A stretch of 64,000 nt of DNA from Elioraea sp051860475 (lineage in GTDB: Bacteria > Pseudomonadota > Alphaproteobacteria > Acetobacterales > Acetobacteraceae), in assembly GCF_051860475.1 (NCBI RefSeq), contig NZ_JBHYDW010000001.1, forward strand, positions 47,172-111,171, given 5' to 3'. The translations under genes and the position numbers were made by a program. Of this stretch, positions 17,187 to 26,246 are shown piece by piece (positions within the stretch are counted from its first letter, which is position 1; each line of letters opens with the position of its first letter). The notes under the pieces were generated by a model. That model made no database searches and was not told where the DNA came from. It worked only from the letters and a program-made list of their open reading frames with translations.

Positions 17187-17986
17187 GCGGAGGCGCGCCG
17201 GGCGCCGCGCCACCTGCCCTCGCCGTCCGGGGACTGACGAAGCGCTTCGGCGGCTTCGTCGCCCTAGACGCTGTTTCGCTCGATGTACCGGAGGGCTCGA
17301 TCACTGGGCTGATCGGGCCGAACGGTGCAGGCAAGACGACGCTGTTCGCGACCGTCGCCGGGTTCCTGCCGCCTGACGAGGGCACCGTGATGTTGCGAGG
17401 CCAGGACGTCACCGCGGCCCCACCCTGGCGGCTGCACCGGGCGGGGCTCGCGCGCACCTTCCAGATCCCCCGCCTGTTCGCCCGCATGACGGTGCTCGAG
17501 AACCTGATGGTCGCCGCGCCCGACCAGTCCGGCGAGCGTCTGCCCCTGCCCTGGATCGCGCGGGCGCGGATCGCCCGCGAGGAGGCCGCGCTTGCCGAAC
17601 GTGCGCAGGCGGTGCTCGCGCGGCTCAACCTCGCGGCCCTCGCGGAGGCGCCGGCGACCGCGCTCTCGGGCGGGCAGAAGAAGCTCGTCGAGCTCGGCCG
17701 CGCGCTGATGAGCGGGGCGAGCCTGATCCTGCTCGACGAGCCGGCGGCCGGGGTGAACCGCACCCTGCTCCGCGAGATCGCTGCGACGATCGCGCGCCTC
17801 AACCGCGAGGACGCGATCACCTTCCTGGTGATCGAGCACGATCTCGACCTGGTCGCCGAGCTCTGCGATCCGGTGCACGTGCTCGCCGAGGGGCGCGTGA
17901 TCGCCTCCGGAACGATGGCCCAGGTACGGAACGATCCGGTGGTGGCCGAAGCCTATCTCGGCATGGCGATCGCGCCGGCCGACTGA
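17183..17986 (+). CDS. livG: branched-chain amino acid ABC transporter ATP-binding protein LivG
   Basis: A 267-residue cytosolic ATPase. Walker A is GPNGAGKT, the signature is LSGGQKK, Walker B is 'LILLDEPAAGVN', and the switch histidine is in 'VIEHDLD'. The insertion between Walker A and signature and the ending 'YLGMA' are typical of LivG. The GTG start overlaps the binding-protein stop (GTGA), which implies coupling. It pairs with LivF and drives LivH/LivM. The signature lacks the usual 'QRR' and reads QKK, a common LivG variant. Confidence 0.92.
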   Translation: MSGGAPGAAPPALAVRGLTKRFGGFVALDAVSLDVPEGSITGLIGPNGAGKTTLFATVAGFLPPDEGTVMLRGQDVTAAPPWRLHRAGLARTFQIPRLFARMTVLENLMVAAPDQSGERLPLPWIARARIAREEAALAERAQAVLARLNLAALAEAPATALSGGQKKLVELGRALMSGASLILLDEPAAGVNRTLLREIAATIARLNREDAITFLVIEHDLDLVAELCDPVHVLAEGRVIASGTMAQVRNDPVVAEAYLGMAIAPAD

Positions 17987-17987
17987 G

Positions 17988-18692
17988 ATGGCGCTGCTCG
18001 AGGTGCGCGGGGTGGTCGGCGGCTACGGCGAGGCCGACATCCTGCACGGCGTCGATCTCGCGGCGGCCGCGGGCGAGATCGTGGTGATCGTCGGCGCGAA
18101 TGGCGCGGGCAAGTCCACGCTGATGAAGGCCGTGGCAGGGCTGGTGCGCGTGCGCGCGGGCGGGATCGTGTTCGGGGGTGAGGCGATCGCGAACGCTCCG
18201 TCCGAGACGATGATCCTGCGCGGGCTGGCCTATGTGCCGCAGGAGCGCAACGTCTTCCCCTCGCTCACGGTGGAGGAGAACCTGGCAATGGGCGCCTATG
18301 CGCGGCCCGCCGAGACCGAGGCCGGGATCGCGCGCGTGCTGGCGCTGTTCCCCGATCTCGCGGCGAAGCGGCGCGTGGCGGCGGGGCGGCTTTCGGGCGG
18401 GCAGCGCCAGATGGTGGCGATCGGCCGGGCGCTGATGCTGGAGCCGCGGCTGATCATGCTGGACGAGCCGACCGCGGGTCTCTCTCCAAGATTCTGCGCG
18501 CTGATCTTCGAGCAGGTGGAGGCGATCGCGCGCCAGGGCGTGGGCGTGCTGATGGTGGAGCAGAACGCGCGACCCGCACTTGCGATCGCCGATCGCGGCG
18601 TGGTGTTGGCGATGGGCCGCAACCGCGCGACCGCCCCGGGGCCGGCGCTGCTCGCCGATCCCGAGATCGGCCGGCTGTTCCTGGGGGGGTGA
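17988..18692 (+). CDS. livF: branched-chain amino acid ABC transporter ATP-binding protein LivF
   Basis: A 234-residue ATPase with Walker A GANGAGKS, signature LSGGQRQMVAIG, Walker B 'LIMLDEPTAGLS' and 'LMVEQNA', the last being characteristic of LivF. 'YVPQERNVFPSLTVEENL' is also a LivF hallmark. It begins one base after the livG stop. It forms the heterodimeric ATPase with LivG under the LivH/LivM channel. Confidence 0.93.
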   Translation: MALLEVRGVVGGYGEADILHGVDLAAAAGEIVVIVGANGAGKSTLMKAVAGLVRVRAGGIVFGGEAIANAPSETMILRGLAYVPQERNVFPSLTVEENLAMGAYARPAETEAGIARVLALFPDLAAKRRVAAGRLSGGQRQMVAIGRALMLEPRLIMLDEPTAGLSPRFCALIFEQVEAIARQGVGVLMVEQNARPALAIADRGVVLAMGRNRATAPGPALLADPEIGRLFLGG

Positions 18693-18700
18693 GCGCTTCG

Positions 18701-19585
18701 ATGCTCGACCTCGTCAACTTCTACCTCGTCCCCGGCCTGGTGCTCGGCGCGATCTACGCCATGTCGGCGACCGGGCTGAGCCTCGTCTATGGCGTGATGC
18801 GCTTCGCCCATTTCGCCCATGGGGACCTGATGGCGTTCGGCGCCTACGCCGCGCTGGCAGCGGTCACGGGCCTCGGGATCAGCCCCTGGGCGGCGATTCC
18901 GTTCGCCGCCGCCGCGACCGTGCCGGTCGCACTCGCGGCCGACGCGCTGTTCTACGACCGGCTGCGCCGTAGCCTGCCCGCCGTGCTGCTGATCAGCAGC
19001 TTCGGCACCGCGCTGATGATCCGCGCCAGCCTCTACCTGGTGTTCGGTCCGACCCCGACCGGCTACGGCGCGGCTCTGACACCGCCGCTGCTGATCGGCG
19101 CGGTCCGCATCCAGCTCCGCCATCTCTGGATCATCGCCGGCACCGTGCTCGCGGCACTCGCGCTCCATCTGCTGCTGTCGCGCACCCGCGCCGGACGGGC
19201 GATGCGTGCGATGGCCGACGATCCCGATCTCGCGCGCATCACCGGCGTCAACGTCGCGCAGGTGATCCGGCTCACCTGGACGGTCTCGGCGGTGCTGGTC
19301 GCGATCGCCGGGGTGTTCCTCGGCATCGACACGCAGCTCACGCCGGGGATGGGGTTCAACGTGCTGCTCGCCTCCTTCGCCGCGGCGATCCTGGGCGGGA
19401 TCGGCCGGCCCTGGGGTGCGGCGTTGGGCGGGGTGCTGCTCGGGCTCGCGGAAGAACTCTCGTCGTTCCCGCTGCTCGACGGCGCACCGCTGCTCTCCCC
19501 CGCCTACAAGACCGGTGTCGCCTTCGCGGTGCTGGTGCTGACGCTGATTCTGCGCCCGCAGGGGCTGTTCAGGGGGATGGGCTGA
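18701..19585 (+). CDS. livH: branched-chain amino acid ABC transporter permease LivH
   Basis: A 294-residue inner-membrane permease with about eight hydrophobic segments. 'LVPGLVLGAIYAMSATGLSL' and 'GVMRFAHFAHGDLMAFGAY' match the start of LivH, and 'AAAILGGIGRPWGAALGG' matches the coupling region that docks on the ATPase. The ATG at 18701 was chosen because a G-run lies 10-12 bases upstream; a GTG at 18689 overlapping the livF stop would add four residues. The last A of its stop codon is the first base of the livM ATG. Confidence 0.92.
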   Translation: MLDLVNFYLVPGLVLGAIYAMSATGLSLVYGVMRFAHFAHGDLMAFGAYAALAAVTGLGISPWAAIPFAAAATVPVALAADALFYDRLRRSLPAVLLISSFGTALMIRASLYLVFGPTPTGYGAALTPPLLIGAVRIQLRHLWIIAGTVLAALALHLLLSRTRAGRAMRAMADDPDLARITGVNVAQVIRLTWTVSAVLVAIAGVFLGIDTQLTPGMGFNVLLASFAAAILGGIGRPWGAALGGVLLGLAEELSSFPLLDGAPLLSPAYKTGVAFAVLVLTLILRPQGLFRGMG

Positions 19586-20511
19586 TGGACGCGCTGCTCT
19601 ATGCCGCGACCCTGCTGACGCTGGCCGCGATCTACGCGGCGTTGAGCCTCGGGCTCAATCTGCAATGGGGGCTCACGGGGCTGATGAACTTCGGCGGCCT
19701 CGCCTTCGTCGCCGCCGGCGCCTACACCGCGGCCCTGCTGACCGCGGCGCCGAGTGCCACGCATCTCGGCGGGTTCGGCGTGCCATGGTGGCTCGCCTGG
19801 CCCGCGGGCGCGCTCGCCGCGGCGCTGCTGGCACTGCCGGTGGGCGCGGTGTCGCTGCGGGTCCGCACCGACTATCTCGCGATCGCGACCATCGGCATCG
19901 CCGAGATCGTGCGCCTGGTCGTGCGCAACGAGGACTGGCTGACCGGCGGGCCGCTCGGCGTCAGCACCATTCCGCGCCCGTTCGAGTCGTTCGGCCAGCC
20001 CTGGGCGCCGGTGGCGTTCCTCGCACTCGCCTGCGCCGCCGTCGCCGGCCTCTACGCGCTCGCCGAGGCGACGGCGAACAGCCCGTTCGGCCGCAGCCTG
20101 CGCGCCGTGCGCGACGACGAGGAGGCGGCCAAGGCGGTGGGCAAGAACCCCGCCCGGCTGCGCGTGCAGGCATTCGTGCTGGGTGCCGCCTTCATGGGGC
20201 TCGGCGGCGCGATGATGGCGGCGTTCTTCAAGTTCATGAGCCCCGAGGCGCTCGAGCCCGTGACCGTCACCTTCGTCGTCTGGGTGATGCTGATCGCCGG
20301 CGGCTCGGGCAGCAACACGGGTGCGGTGATCGGCGCGGTCGCGGTCTGGGGCGTGTGGGCCGCCACCGACTGGCTGGCGGCGCAGCTGCCGGGCGAACTC
20401 GCCACGCGCGCGGCCTATGTGCGGCTGTTCCTGATCGGGTTGGCACTCCAGGTGATCCTGATCGCGCGGCCGCAGGGGCTGATCGGCGAGCGGATCGGCG
20501 CTCAGCGATAG
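19585..20511 (+). CDS. livM: branched-chain amino acid ABC transporter permease LivM
   Basis: A 308-residue permease, last gene of the operon. 'ALSLGLNLQWGLTGLMNFGG' and 'LRVRTDYLAIATIGIAEIVR' are standard LivM segments, and 'VGKNPARLRVQAFVLGAAFM' is the conserved cytosolic loop. Its final ten bases overlap the 3' end of the converging TRAP dctM gene, so the two operons end tail to tail with no spacer and no visible terminator. Confidence 0.92.
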   Translation: MDALLYAATLLTLAAIYAALSLGLNLQWGLTGLMNFGGLAFVAAGAYTAALLTAAPSATHLGGFGVPWWLAWPAGALAAALLALPVGAVSLRVRTDYLAIATIGIAEIVRLVVRNEDWLTGGPLGVSTIPRPFESFGQPWAPVAFLALACAAVAGLYALAEATANSPFGRSLRAVRDDEEAAKAVGKNPARLRVQAFVLGAAFMGLGGAMMAAFFKFMSPEALEPVTVTFVVWVMLIAGGSGSNTGAVIGAVAVWGVWAATDWLAAQLPGELATRAAYVRLFLIGLALQVILIARPQGLIGERIGAQR

Positions 20512-21779
20512 AGCGCGTCGCGCAAGCTGAGCGTCAGCTCCGGCACGTAGGTGATCACGCCGAGGCAGACGATCACCGCGAGGATGAACACCGGCAGGTA
20601 GCGCATCATCTTGTCGATGCCGGTGTCCGCGACCTGCGCAGCGGCGAACAGGTTCACCCCGAAGGGCGGCGTGACCATGCCGAGGGCCAGGTTCACCACC
20701 ATGATGGTGCCGAAATGCACCGGATCGATGCCGAACTGCGCCGCCGCGGGCTGCAGGATCGGGCCGAGCACGATGATCGAGGCCGAGGTTTCGATGAACA
20801 TTCCGACCACGAACAGGAACAGGTTCACCCCGAGCAGGAACCAGGCGGGCGAGCCGAAGGTCGCGACGAGCCAGCCCGCCATCTGATCGGGGATGCCTTG
20901 GCGGTTCAGGAGCCACGAGAACACACCGGCCGTGGCGATGATGAACATGATCACCGAGGACGTGATCGCCGACTTGCGGAACACCGGGTAGAGGTCGCGC
21001 GGACGGAGCTCGCGATAGATCACCAGCCCGACCAGCAGCGCGTAGCAGACCGCGATCACCGACGCCTCGGTCGGCGTGGTGATGCCGCCATAGATCCCGC
21101 CCAGCACGATCACGGGCATCAGCAGCGCGAACAGCGCGTTGCGCGTGGCGGGCAGCAGCCCGAGCCGCCCTTCGCCGTCCTGCTTGCCCCAGCCGTTCAC
21201 GCGGCACCACACCAGCACCACCGTGGACAGCACGGTCGCGATCAGCACACCCGGACCGATGCCGGCGATGAACAGCTCCGGGATCGAGGTCTGGGTCGCG
21301 ACGCCGTAGAGAATCATCGGGATCGAGGGCGGGATGACGACGCCGAGCTCGGCGGAGGCGGCCTGAAGCGAGCCTGCGAAGGCGGCCGGATAGCCGAGGC
21401 GCTTGAGCGCAGGGACCATGATCGCGCCGATCGCGAATGTGGTCGCGACCGAGGAGCCCGAGATCGCGGCGAAGATCATGCAGGTGAGCACGCAGGTCAT
21501 CGCCAGCCCGCCCTGCACGCCCCCGACGATCGCTCGCGCGAACTCGACCAGGCGGCGGCTGATCCCGCCCACCTCCATCAGGTTGCCGGCGAGGATGAAG
21601 AACGGGATCGCCGCAAGCGGAAAGCGATCGAGCGCGACATAGACCTGCTGTGCGGCGACGATCAGCGGGAAGCGGGTGAAAAGCTCGATGCCGGCGATCG
21701 CCGCGAGCCCGATCGCCACCGCCACGGGCACGGAGAGCGCGAACAGCACCAGCATGATCGCGAGCATCGTACCGGCCAT
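20502..21779 (-). CDS. dctM: TRAP transporter large permease DctM
   Basis: A 425-residue 12TM protein. 'FFILAGNLMEVGGISRRLVE', 'ISGSSVATTFAIGAIMVPAL' and 'ELGVVIPPSIPMILYGVATQ' are diagnostic of DctM; 'MVTPPFGVNLF' near the C-terminus is also conserved. It is the ion-coupled transport subunit and needs DctP and DctQ, encoded immediately upstream. The ATG at 21779 is chosen because the family starts 'M...ml..lf.l...G.Pva.a'. Its 3' end overlaps that of livM. Confidence 0.93.
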   Translation of the reverse strand: MAGTMLAIMLVLFALSVPVAVAIGLAAIAGIELFTRFPLIVAAQQVYVALDRFPLAAIPFFILAGNLMEVGGISRRLVEFARAIVGGVQGGLAMTCVLTCMIFAAISGSSVATTFAIGAIMVPALKRLGYPAAFAGSLQAASAELGVVIPPSIPMILYGVATQTSIPELFIAGIGPGVLIATVLSTVVLVWCRVNGWGKQDGEGRLGLLPATRNALFALLMPVIVLGGIYGGITTPTEASVIAVCYALLVGLVIYRELRPRDLYPVFRKSAITSSVIMFIIATAGVFSWLLNRQGIPDQMAGWLVATFGSPAWFLLGVNLFLFVVGMFIETSASIIVLGPILQPAAAQFGIDPVHFGTIMVVNLALGMVTPPFGVNLFAAAQVADTGIDKMMRYLPVFILAVIVCLGVITYVPELTLSLRDALYR

Positions 21780-21789
21780 GGCGCGCTCC

Positions 21790-22290
21790 TCAGACCTGGC
21801 CGGGGACGTCCGGCCGGCGTGGATCGAGCACCGCGGCGACCGCAGCGAGGATCGCGAACACGGCACCCACCGGGATCGCCGCGTAGCCCCAGGCGATCGA
21901 CACTTCGAGCCCGGCGATGGTCTGGAACCGCACCCGCTCGGCCATCGACCAGCCGAACCAGAACAGCGCGCCGAACAGCACGCAGATGGAAACGACGGTA
22001 ACCAGCTCGATCGCGAGCCGCACCCGCCCGCGTGCGGCCTGGCGCGCGACATCGATCGCCACCAGCGCGCCGTGGCGGATCGCGCCGGCAACGCCGAGCA
22101 GCACCATCCACACCAGCGCCTGGCGCACCAGCGCCTCGGACCACGGGGAGGGTTGGGCGAGCACGAAACGGGTGAACACCTGCCACGCCCCCGCGCCGAC
22201 CGCGAGCGCGAGCGCGAAACAGGCGGCCGCGAGGGCCGCCTGGGTCGCGATGCGCTCGGCCGCGAGAACGGCGCGGACGAGCGGTCTCAT
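21790..22290 (-). CDS. dctQ: TRAP transporter small permease DctQ
   Basis: A 166-residue protein with four hydrophobic segments (about 12-38, 50-70, 90-112 and 125-150). 'WSEALVRQALVWMVLLGVAG' is the conserved 'W.eEl.r....w..flGa' motif of DctQ. It assembles with DctM in the membrane. Its ATG shares a base with the stop of dctP (ATGA-like overlap at 22290), so the two are coupled; dctM starts ten bases after its stop. Confidence 0.9.
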   Translation of the reverse strand: MRPLVRAVLAAERIATQAALAAACFALALAVGAGAWQVFTRFVLAQPSPWSEALVRQALVWMVLLGVAGAIRHGALVAIDVARQAARGRVRLAIELVTVVSICVLFGALFWFGWSMAERVRFQTIAGLEVSIAWGYAAIPVGAVFAILAAVAAVLDPRRPDVPGQV

Positions 22291-23264
22291 CAGCTGCCGG
22301 GCTTCCAGTCGCTGATCCGCTGGAGCAGCGCGGCGTCGAACTGGCGCCGGTACTGCTCGAAGGCCGGCGCGAGCGCGGCCTGGAACGCGGCCGTGTCGAC
22401 CGTCTCGCGCACCGTCATGCCGCGCGAGCGCAGAAGCGCCACGCCGTCGCGCTCATCGGCCGAGACCTTGTCGCGGTTGGCCTGCACCGCCGCCTTCGCC
22501 GCCTCCTGGAACGCTGGCTTGTCGGCCGCGTTCAGCCGGTTCCAGAACGCCGGGTTGCCGATCAGCACCGCCGGCGAATAGACGTGACGCGTCAGCGAGA
22601 GGTAGCGCTGCACCTGGTTGAGGTTGTTGGCCACGATCACCGGGATCGGGTTCTCCTGCCCGTCCACCGTGCCCTGCTGGAGGGCGGGGACGAGCTCGCT
22701 GAACGCCATCGGCGTCGGCAGCGCGCCGAGCGTCTGGAAGGCGCGCATGTGCACCGGGTTCTCCATGGTGCGGATCTTCAGCCCCTGCACGTCGGCCGGC
22801 GTGTTCACCTCGCGCCGCGAGTTGGTGACGTTGCGGAAGCCGTTCTCCATCCAGGCGACACCGATCAGCCCGCGCGGAGTGAACTTCGCCAGCAGATCCT
22901 GGCCGATCGCGCTGTCAAGCACGCCGCGCGCGTGGTCGTAGTCGCGGAACAGGAACGGGATGTCGAGCACCAGCGTGTCGGGCACGAAGTTGCCGACGGG
23001 GCCCGTGGATGTGATCGTGAACTCCTGCGTCCCGATCTGGGTCGCCTCGATCGCCTCGCGCTCGTTGTCGTTGCGCTGGATGGTAACGCGATAGCGCCCA
23101 TTGGTCAGCCGCTCGACCGTCTCCTTGAAGGCGATCGCGGCCACGCCGTAGTGGCTGTTGGCTGCAAGCGCGTGGGTCAGGGTCACATTGGTCTGGGCGG
23201 CGGCGGGTGCCGCGAGCACGCCAGCGGCGAGGCCGGCCATCAGAATTCGGCGCGTGAGGCGCAT
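22290..23264 (-). CDS. dctP: TRAP transporter substrate-binding protein DctP
   Basis: A 324-residue periplasmic protein with a 23-residue signal peptide ending 'APAAAQ'. 'GLKIRTMENPVHMRAFQTLG' contains the carboxylate-binding arginine (R in 'KIRTMEN'), and 'LVPALQQGTVDGQENP' is the second DctP signature. The family binds C4-dicarboxylates, keto acids, sugar acids and similar organic anions. GGGAGGAT precedes the ATG at 23264 by six bases. It heads the dctPQM operon. Confidence 0.93.
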   Translation of the reverse strand: MRLTRRILMAGLAAGVLAAPAAAQTNVTLTHALAANSHYGVAAIAFKETVERLTNGRYRVTIQRNDNEREAIEATQIGTQEFTITSTGPVGNFVPDTLVLDIPFLFRDYDHARGVLDSAIGQDLLAKFTPRGLIGVAWMENGFRNVTNSRREVNTPADVQGLKIRTMENPVHMRAFQTLGALPTPMAFSELVPALQQGTVDGQENPIPVIVANNLNQVQRYLSLTRHVYSPAVLIGNPAFWNRLNAADKPAFQEAAKAAVQANRDKVSADERDGVALLRSRGMTVRETVDTAAFQAALAPAFEQYRRQFDAALLQRISDWKPGS

Positions 23265-23372
23265 CGGACAATCCTCCCTGGATCGTGGATCGGACGGGTT
23301 TCCCCGCGGACGGGCGGAACATAGGGGCCGGCGCGCGGATCGGCAACGCGAGTGCCCTGCGCGGAGCGGAGG

Positions 23373-23396
23373 GGCCGGGGGTTTTGCCCTCCGGCC
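23373..23396 (-). terminator. hairpin between the lipase gene and dctP
   Basis: ggccggggg and ccctccggcc form a GC stem of about nine pairs with one bulge. It lies downstream of the lipase gene on the minus strand and upstream of dctP, so it may end lipase transcription. No T-run is obvious in the minus direction. Confidence 0.45.
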
Positions 23397-23451
23397 TTCG
23401 GTCACGTCATCGTCGGACGTCGGCTGCTCCGGAGATGCGCGCGGCGCCGCC

Positions 23452-24159
23452 TCAGGTCGGCCAGGCGCTGGTGATTTCGTGGGGCTTCTTATTCAGCCAG
23501 CCGCGCTGATGCAGGCCGCGGCTGACTGCCTGGATGCTGTGCGTGTCCGTCGTGTTGCCCACGAACCCGCCCTGGTCGAGCAGGAAGAAATGCCCGAGAT
23601 GCCTGCCGAAGTTGCCGACAAAGTCATTCTTGACGGTCAACGAGATGCCATAGGTCAGCCCGGAGCTGTTCGAGCGGAGCGAGCGGACCATTTGCCGGGG
23701 CTTGAGGATGTTGAAGGCCGACATCTTGAGATGCGACGTCATGCCCGGGCCGTTGAGTGAGACAAACGGCACCTCGGTCCAGTTGCCGACCACCTGCGCC
23801 AGCCCGCCGCCGAGCGAATGCCCGACGATCGAGATCCGCTTGTTGGGATTGTGCTGCTGCGCCCACCGGACCATCGCGAAGGCGGCTCCCGCCATGTTCG
23901 GGATCACGTTAACGCCGATCCGCGCATTCGCGGTGTTCTGCGAGACCGGCGCGGTGGTCGGGCCGCCCTTGGTGCCCGAGAAGGCAACGATCACATCCGG
24001 GCCGGACTGGTCTGCGAAGATGCCGCCCTGGAAGCCGTTTCCGTGCCAGGTGGCCCACTCCCATTGCTGCCGCGTCCAGCCGCCCGCGTTCGGCTTCCCG
24101 TTCGCCTTCTGCGAATAGACGAGGTCGGCGAAGTACAGGTAGTCGTCGAGTGTTGCCAT
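23452..24159 (-). CDS. class 3 lipase-like protein
   Basis: A 235-residue protein without a signal peptide. The nucleophile elbow is 'ISIVGHSLGGGLAQVVG', preceded by 'DVIVAFSGTKGG', the oxyanion-hole strand of lipase_3 proteins. 'FVSLNGPGM' matches the strand after the nucleophile ('t.g.P.vg'). The protein is shorter than secreted lipases and lacks an obvious lid. Base composition looks lower in GC than the transporter genes around it, hinting at acquisition. AGGAGGAG lies five bases before the ATG. It could be a cytosolic esterase or an exported effector using another route; nothing here decides. Confidence 0.75.
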   Translation of the reverse strand: MATLDDYLYFADLVYSQKANGKPNAGGWTRQQWEWATWHGNGFQGGIFADQSGPDVIVAFSGTKGGPTTAPVSQNTANARIGVNVIPNMAGAAFAMVRWAQQHNPNKRISIVGHSLGGGLAQVVGNWTEVPFVSLNGPGMTSHLKMSAFNILKPRQMVRSLRSNSSGLTYGISLTVKNDFVGNFGRHLGHFFLLDQGGFVGNTTDTHSIQAVSRGLHQRGWLNKKPHEITSAWPT

Positions 24160-24299
24160 GACCGCTCCTCCTTGCTTGCGCCGCGCACTGCGGGACGGCG
24201 CTGTCGTGGAGGATGGGCGAAGCCGGGGCCCGGGGTCCCGAAGCCGCCCCGATAGAGAGACGAAATTGCCCTGAAATCGGAGCGGCAGCCGGACGCCGC

Positions 24300-24470
24300 T
24301 CACCCCAGCGCGGACGGCGCGAGGAGCCCATCGAGCCGGTCATGAGCCTGGCTCCAGCCCTCGACCATGGGGGTCTTGAGTACGCCGTCGCACACTGCCT
24401 GGAAGCTGTAGCGCACGACCACGGTGGTCGCGGTGCGGAACGGCGTGGCGACGGCGACGTCCTCGCTCAC
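24300..24470 (-). pseudogene. C-terminal remnant of an AHSA1/SRPBCC-domain protein
   Basis: A 56-codon frame from a GTG that overlaps the stop of the amidohydrolase remnant (GTGA). 'TTVVVRYSFQAVCDGVLKTP' and 'MVEGWSQAHDRLDGLLA' match the last strand and long C-terminal helix of AHSA1-type SRPBCC proteins, which normally have about 150 residues. The N-terminal two thirds are missing, so this is a deletion remnant. Confidence 0.6.
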
Positions 24471-24865
24471 GGGCTCCCGCCCTGGCCTGCCTGGATCTCC
24501 GCCGGCAGCCCGTCGAGCCGGCGGGCGTTCGCCTCCCAGACCCGGCCGTAGCGCTCGATCGAGGCCTCGGCCTCGGCCAACGGGCGCGGCGCGATCCGGC
24601 AGGGCCGGCGCTGGCCGGCGCGCCCGCGCGCGAGCCGGATTGCGTAGGCATCCGGGTGCGCGTGGCCATCGACGATGCAGGGGATCGCGCGGCGGCGTTC
24701 GAGATCGATCACGCGCGTGCCGGGCCCGGCGAGGTCTCGCATCGCCGCGGTCGATCCGCGTGCGACGATCCGCCCGCCATGCACCGCAAGCGCCTCGACC
24801 TCCGTTCCGGCCGCATCCATTGTCGCGATGCGGCCGTTCAGCACGACGACGTCGGGTGCGATCAT
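24467..24865 (-). pseudogene. N-terminal remnant of a YtcJ-like amidohydrolase
   Basis: A 132-residue frame. Residues 1-70 match the start of amidohydrolase-3 proteins: 'VVVLNGRIATMDAAGTEVEA', 'IVARGSTAAMRDLAGPGTRV' and 'VDGHAHPD', the first metal-binding motif. Intact members have about 540 residues, so the catalytic barrel is almost wholly absent. After GHAHPD the sequence no longer resembles the family. The ATG overlaps the stop of the FAD oxidoreductase pseudogene by ATGA, showing that the original genes were an operon. Confidence 0.65.
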
Positions 24866-26173
24866 GCCGCTAGCCGATCGAGCCGATCGCGCGCGCGGTA
24901 GTACGCGCCGACGATCGGCAGGAACCAGGGTCTGCCGGCATAGAGCGGAAGGGTCGGGAACGGCATGTCGTCGAACGCGGTCCCGCTGTTCGCGGCACCC
25001 GCGATCTTCAGCACGATCCGGTGCCCGAGCCAAGTCTGCATCGCAACCCCGGAGCCCTGGCAGCCGACCGCGTAGTGCATCCCCTCGTGCACGCCGAGAT
25101 GCGGCAGGAAGCCGAAGGTGAAGGCGACATTGCCGGTCCAGGCATGCGTGATGCGCACGTCGCGGAGTTCGGGAAACACCGTCGTCATGAAGCCGTGCAG
25201 CACCGGTGCGGCCCGCTCGAGTGCGGCCGGGCCAACGCTCGCGCGCCCACCCCAGAGCACGCGGGTGAAGGCGGGATCGGGTCGGACGTAGTTCAGCACG
25301 CGCCGGGAGTCGCTGATCATGCGCCTGGTCGGGAACAGCCGCGCCATGGTCTCGGGCGGCAGCTCCTCGGTTGCGATGATGTAGCTGCCGACCGGGATCA
25401 GTCGCCGCGCGAGCCAGGGCGTCGCCTCGGTCGTGTAGCCGTTGGTCGCGGCCAGCACCGCGCGCGCGGCGAGCGCGCCGCGGTCGGTGGTCAGCCGGAA
25501 CATATTCCCCTGCCGCGCGATCGCCGTGACGCGCGTGCGGTCGATCAGCACCGCGCCGGCGCAGGCGGCCGCGCGCGCGCGAGTCCCTGCACGTAGAGCG
25601 CGGGATGCAACGATCCGGCGGCCTCGACCACCATGCCGCCGCGGTAGTGGTCGCTGCCGAGGTCCTCGCGCGTCCGCGCGGGCGGCACCATGCGCACCTC
25701 GCCGCCAGTGACGCCGGCGAGCCAGTCGGCGCGGGCCGCCATTGTGTTCCAGTGCCTGCGCGTCCAGGCGGCGACGAAACGCCCCGAGCGCCGGTAGTGA
25801 CACTCGATTCCCTCGCGCGCGATCGTCTCCTCGATGAAACCCAGGCTGCAAGCGACCTCGCGGATCAGCCTGTCGGCCCGCTCCTGCCCGGCCCGCGCGA
25901 CGATGTCGCCCTTCGCGAGCTTCAGCGCGCCCGAAACCATGCCGCCGTTGCGCGACGGGGCGCCGTAGCCGATCGGCTCCATGTCCAGCACCACCGGGCG
26001 GTGGCCGAGGCGGGCGAGCGTCAGCGCCGCCGAGAGCCCGGTGTAGCCGCCGCCGATGATCGCCACCTCGGCCTCGCCCGGCAGCGCGACGGGCGCGCCG
26101 GCGACCGGCTCCGCCGCCTCCCACCACCAGGGCTTGGCCCTAATCCGGGTGCGAACAGCGGTGCGCTCACCAC
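24862..26173 (-). pseudogene. FAD-dependent oxidoreductase (PuuB/DAO-like), broken by two frameshifts
   Basis: The protein can be rebuilt from three frames. From GTG at 26170 or 26173 (GGAG upstream) the first frame gives 'SAPLFAPG'; a one-base loss near 26141-26144 shifts to the frame giving 'RAKPWWWEAAEPVAGAPVAL' and the FAD motif 'VAIIGGGYTGLSAALTLA'. A second shift in a GC dinucleotide run at about 25571-25580 moves to the frame with 'AVLIDRTRVTAIARQG' through to the C-terminus. The second shift is explained by one extra GC unit. Intact relatives oxidise gamma-glutamylputrescine or other amines. The divergent binding protein next door is polyamine-type, consistent with that role. A sequencing error could mimic one shift, less likely two. 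Confidence 0.7.
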
Positions 26174-26246
26174 CCTCTCCTTTCCGTGCAGAACCGGCGT
26201 ATGATCCGGCCCGGGAACGCCGTCACGCAAGAGGGAGACCGGCTCC

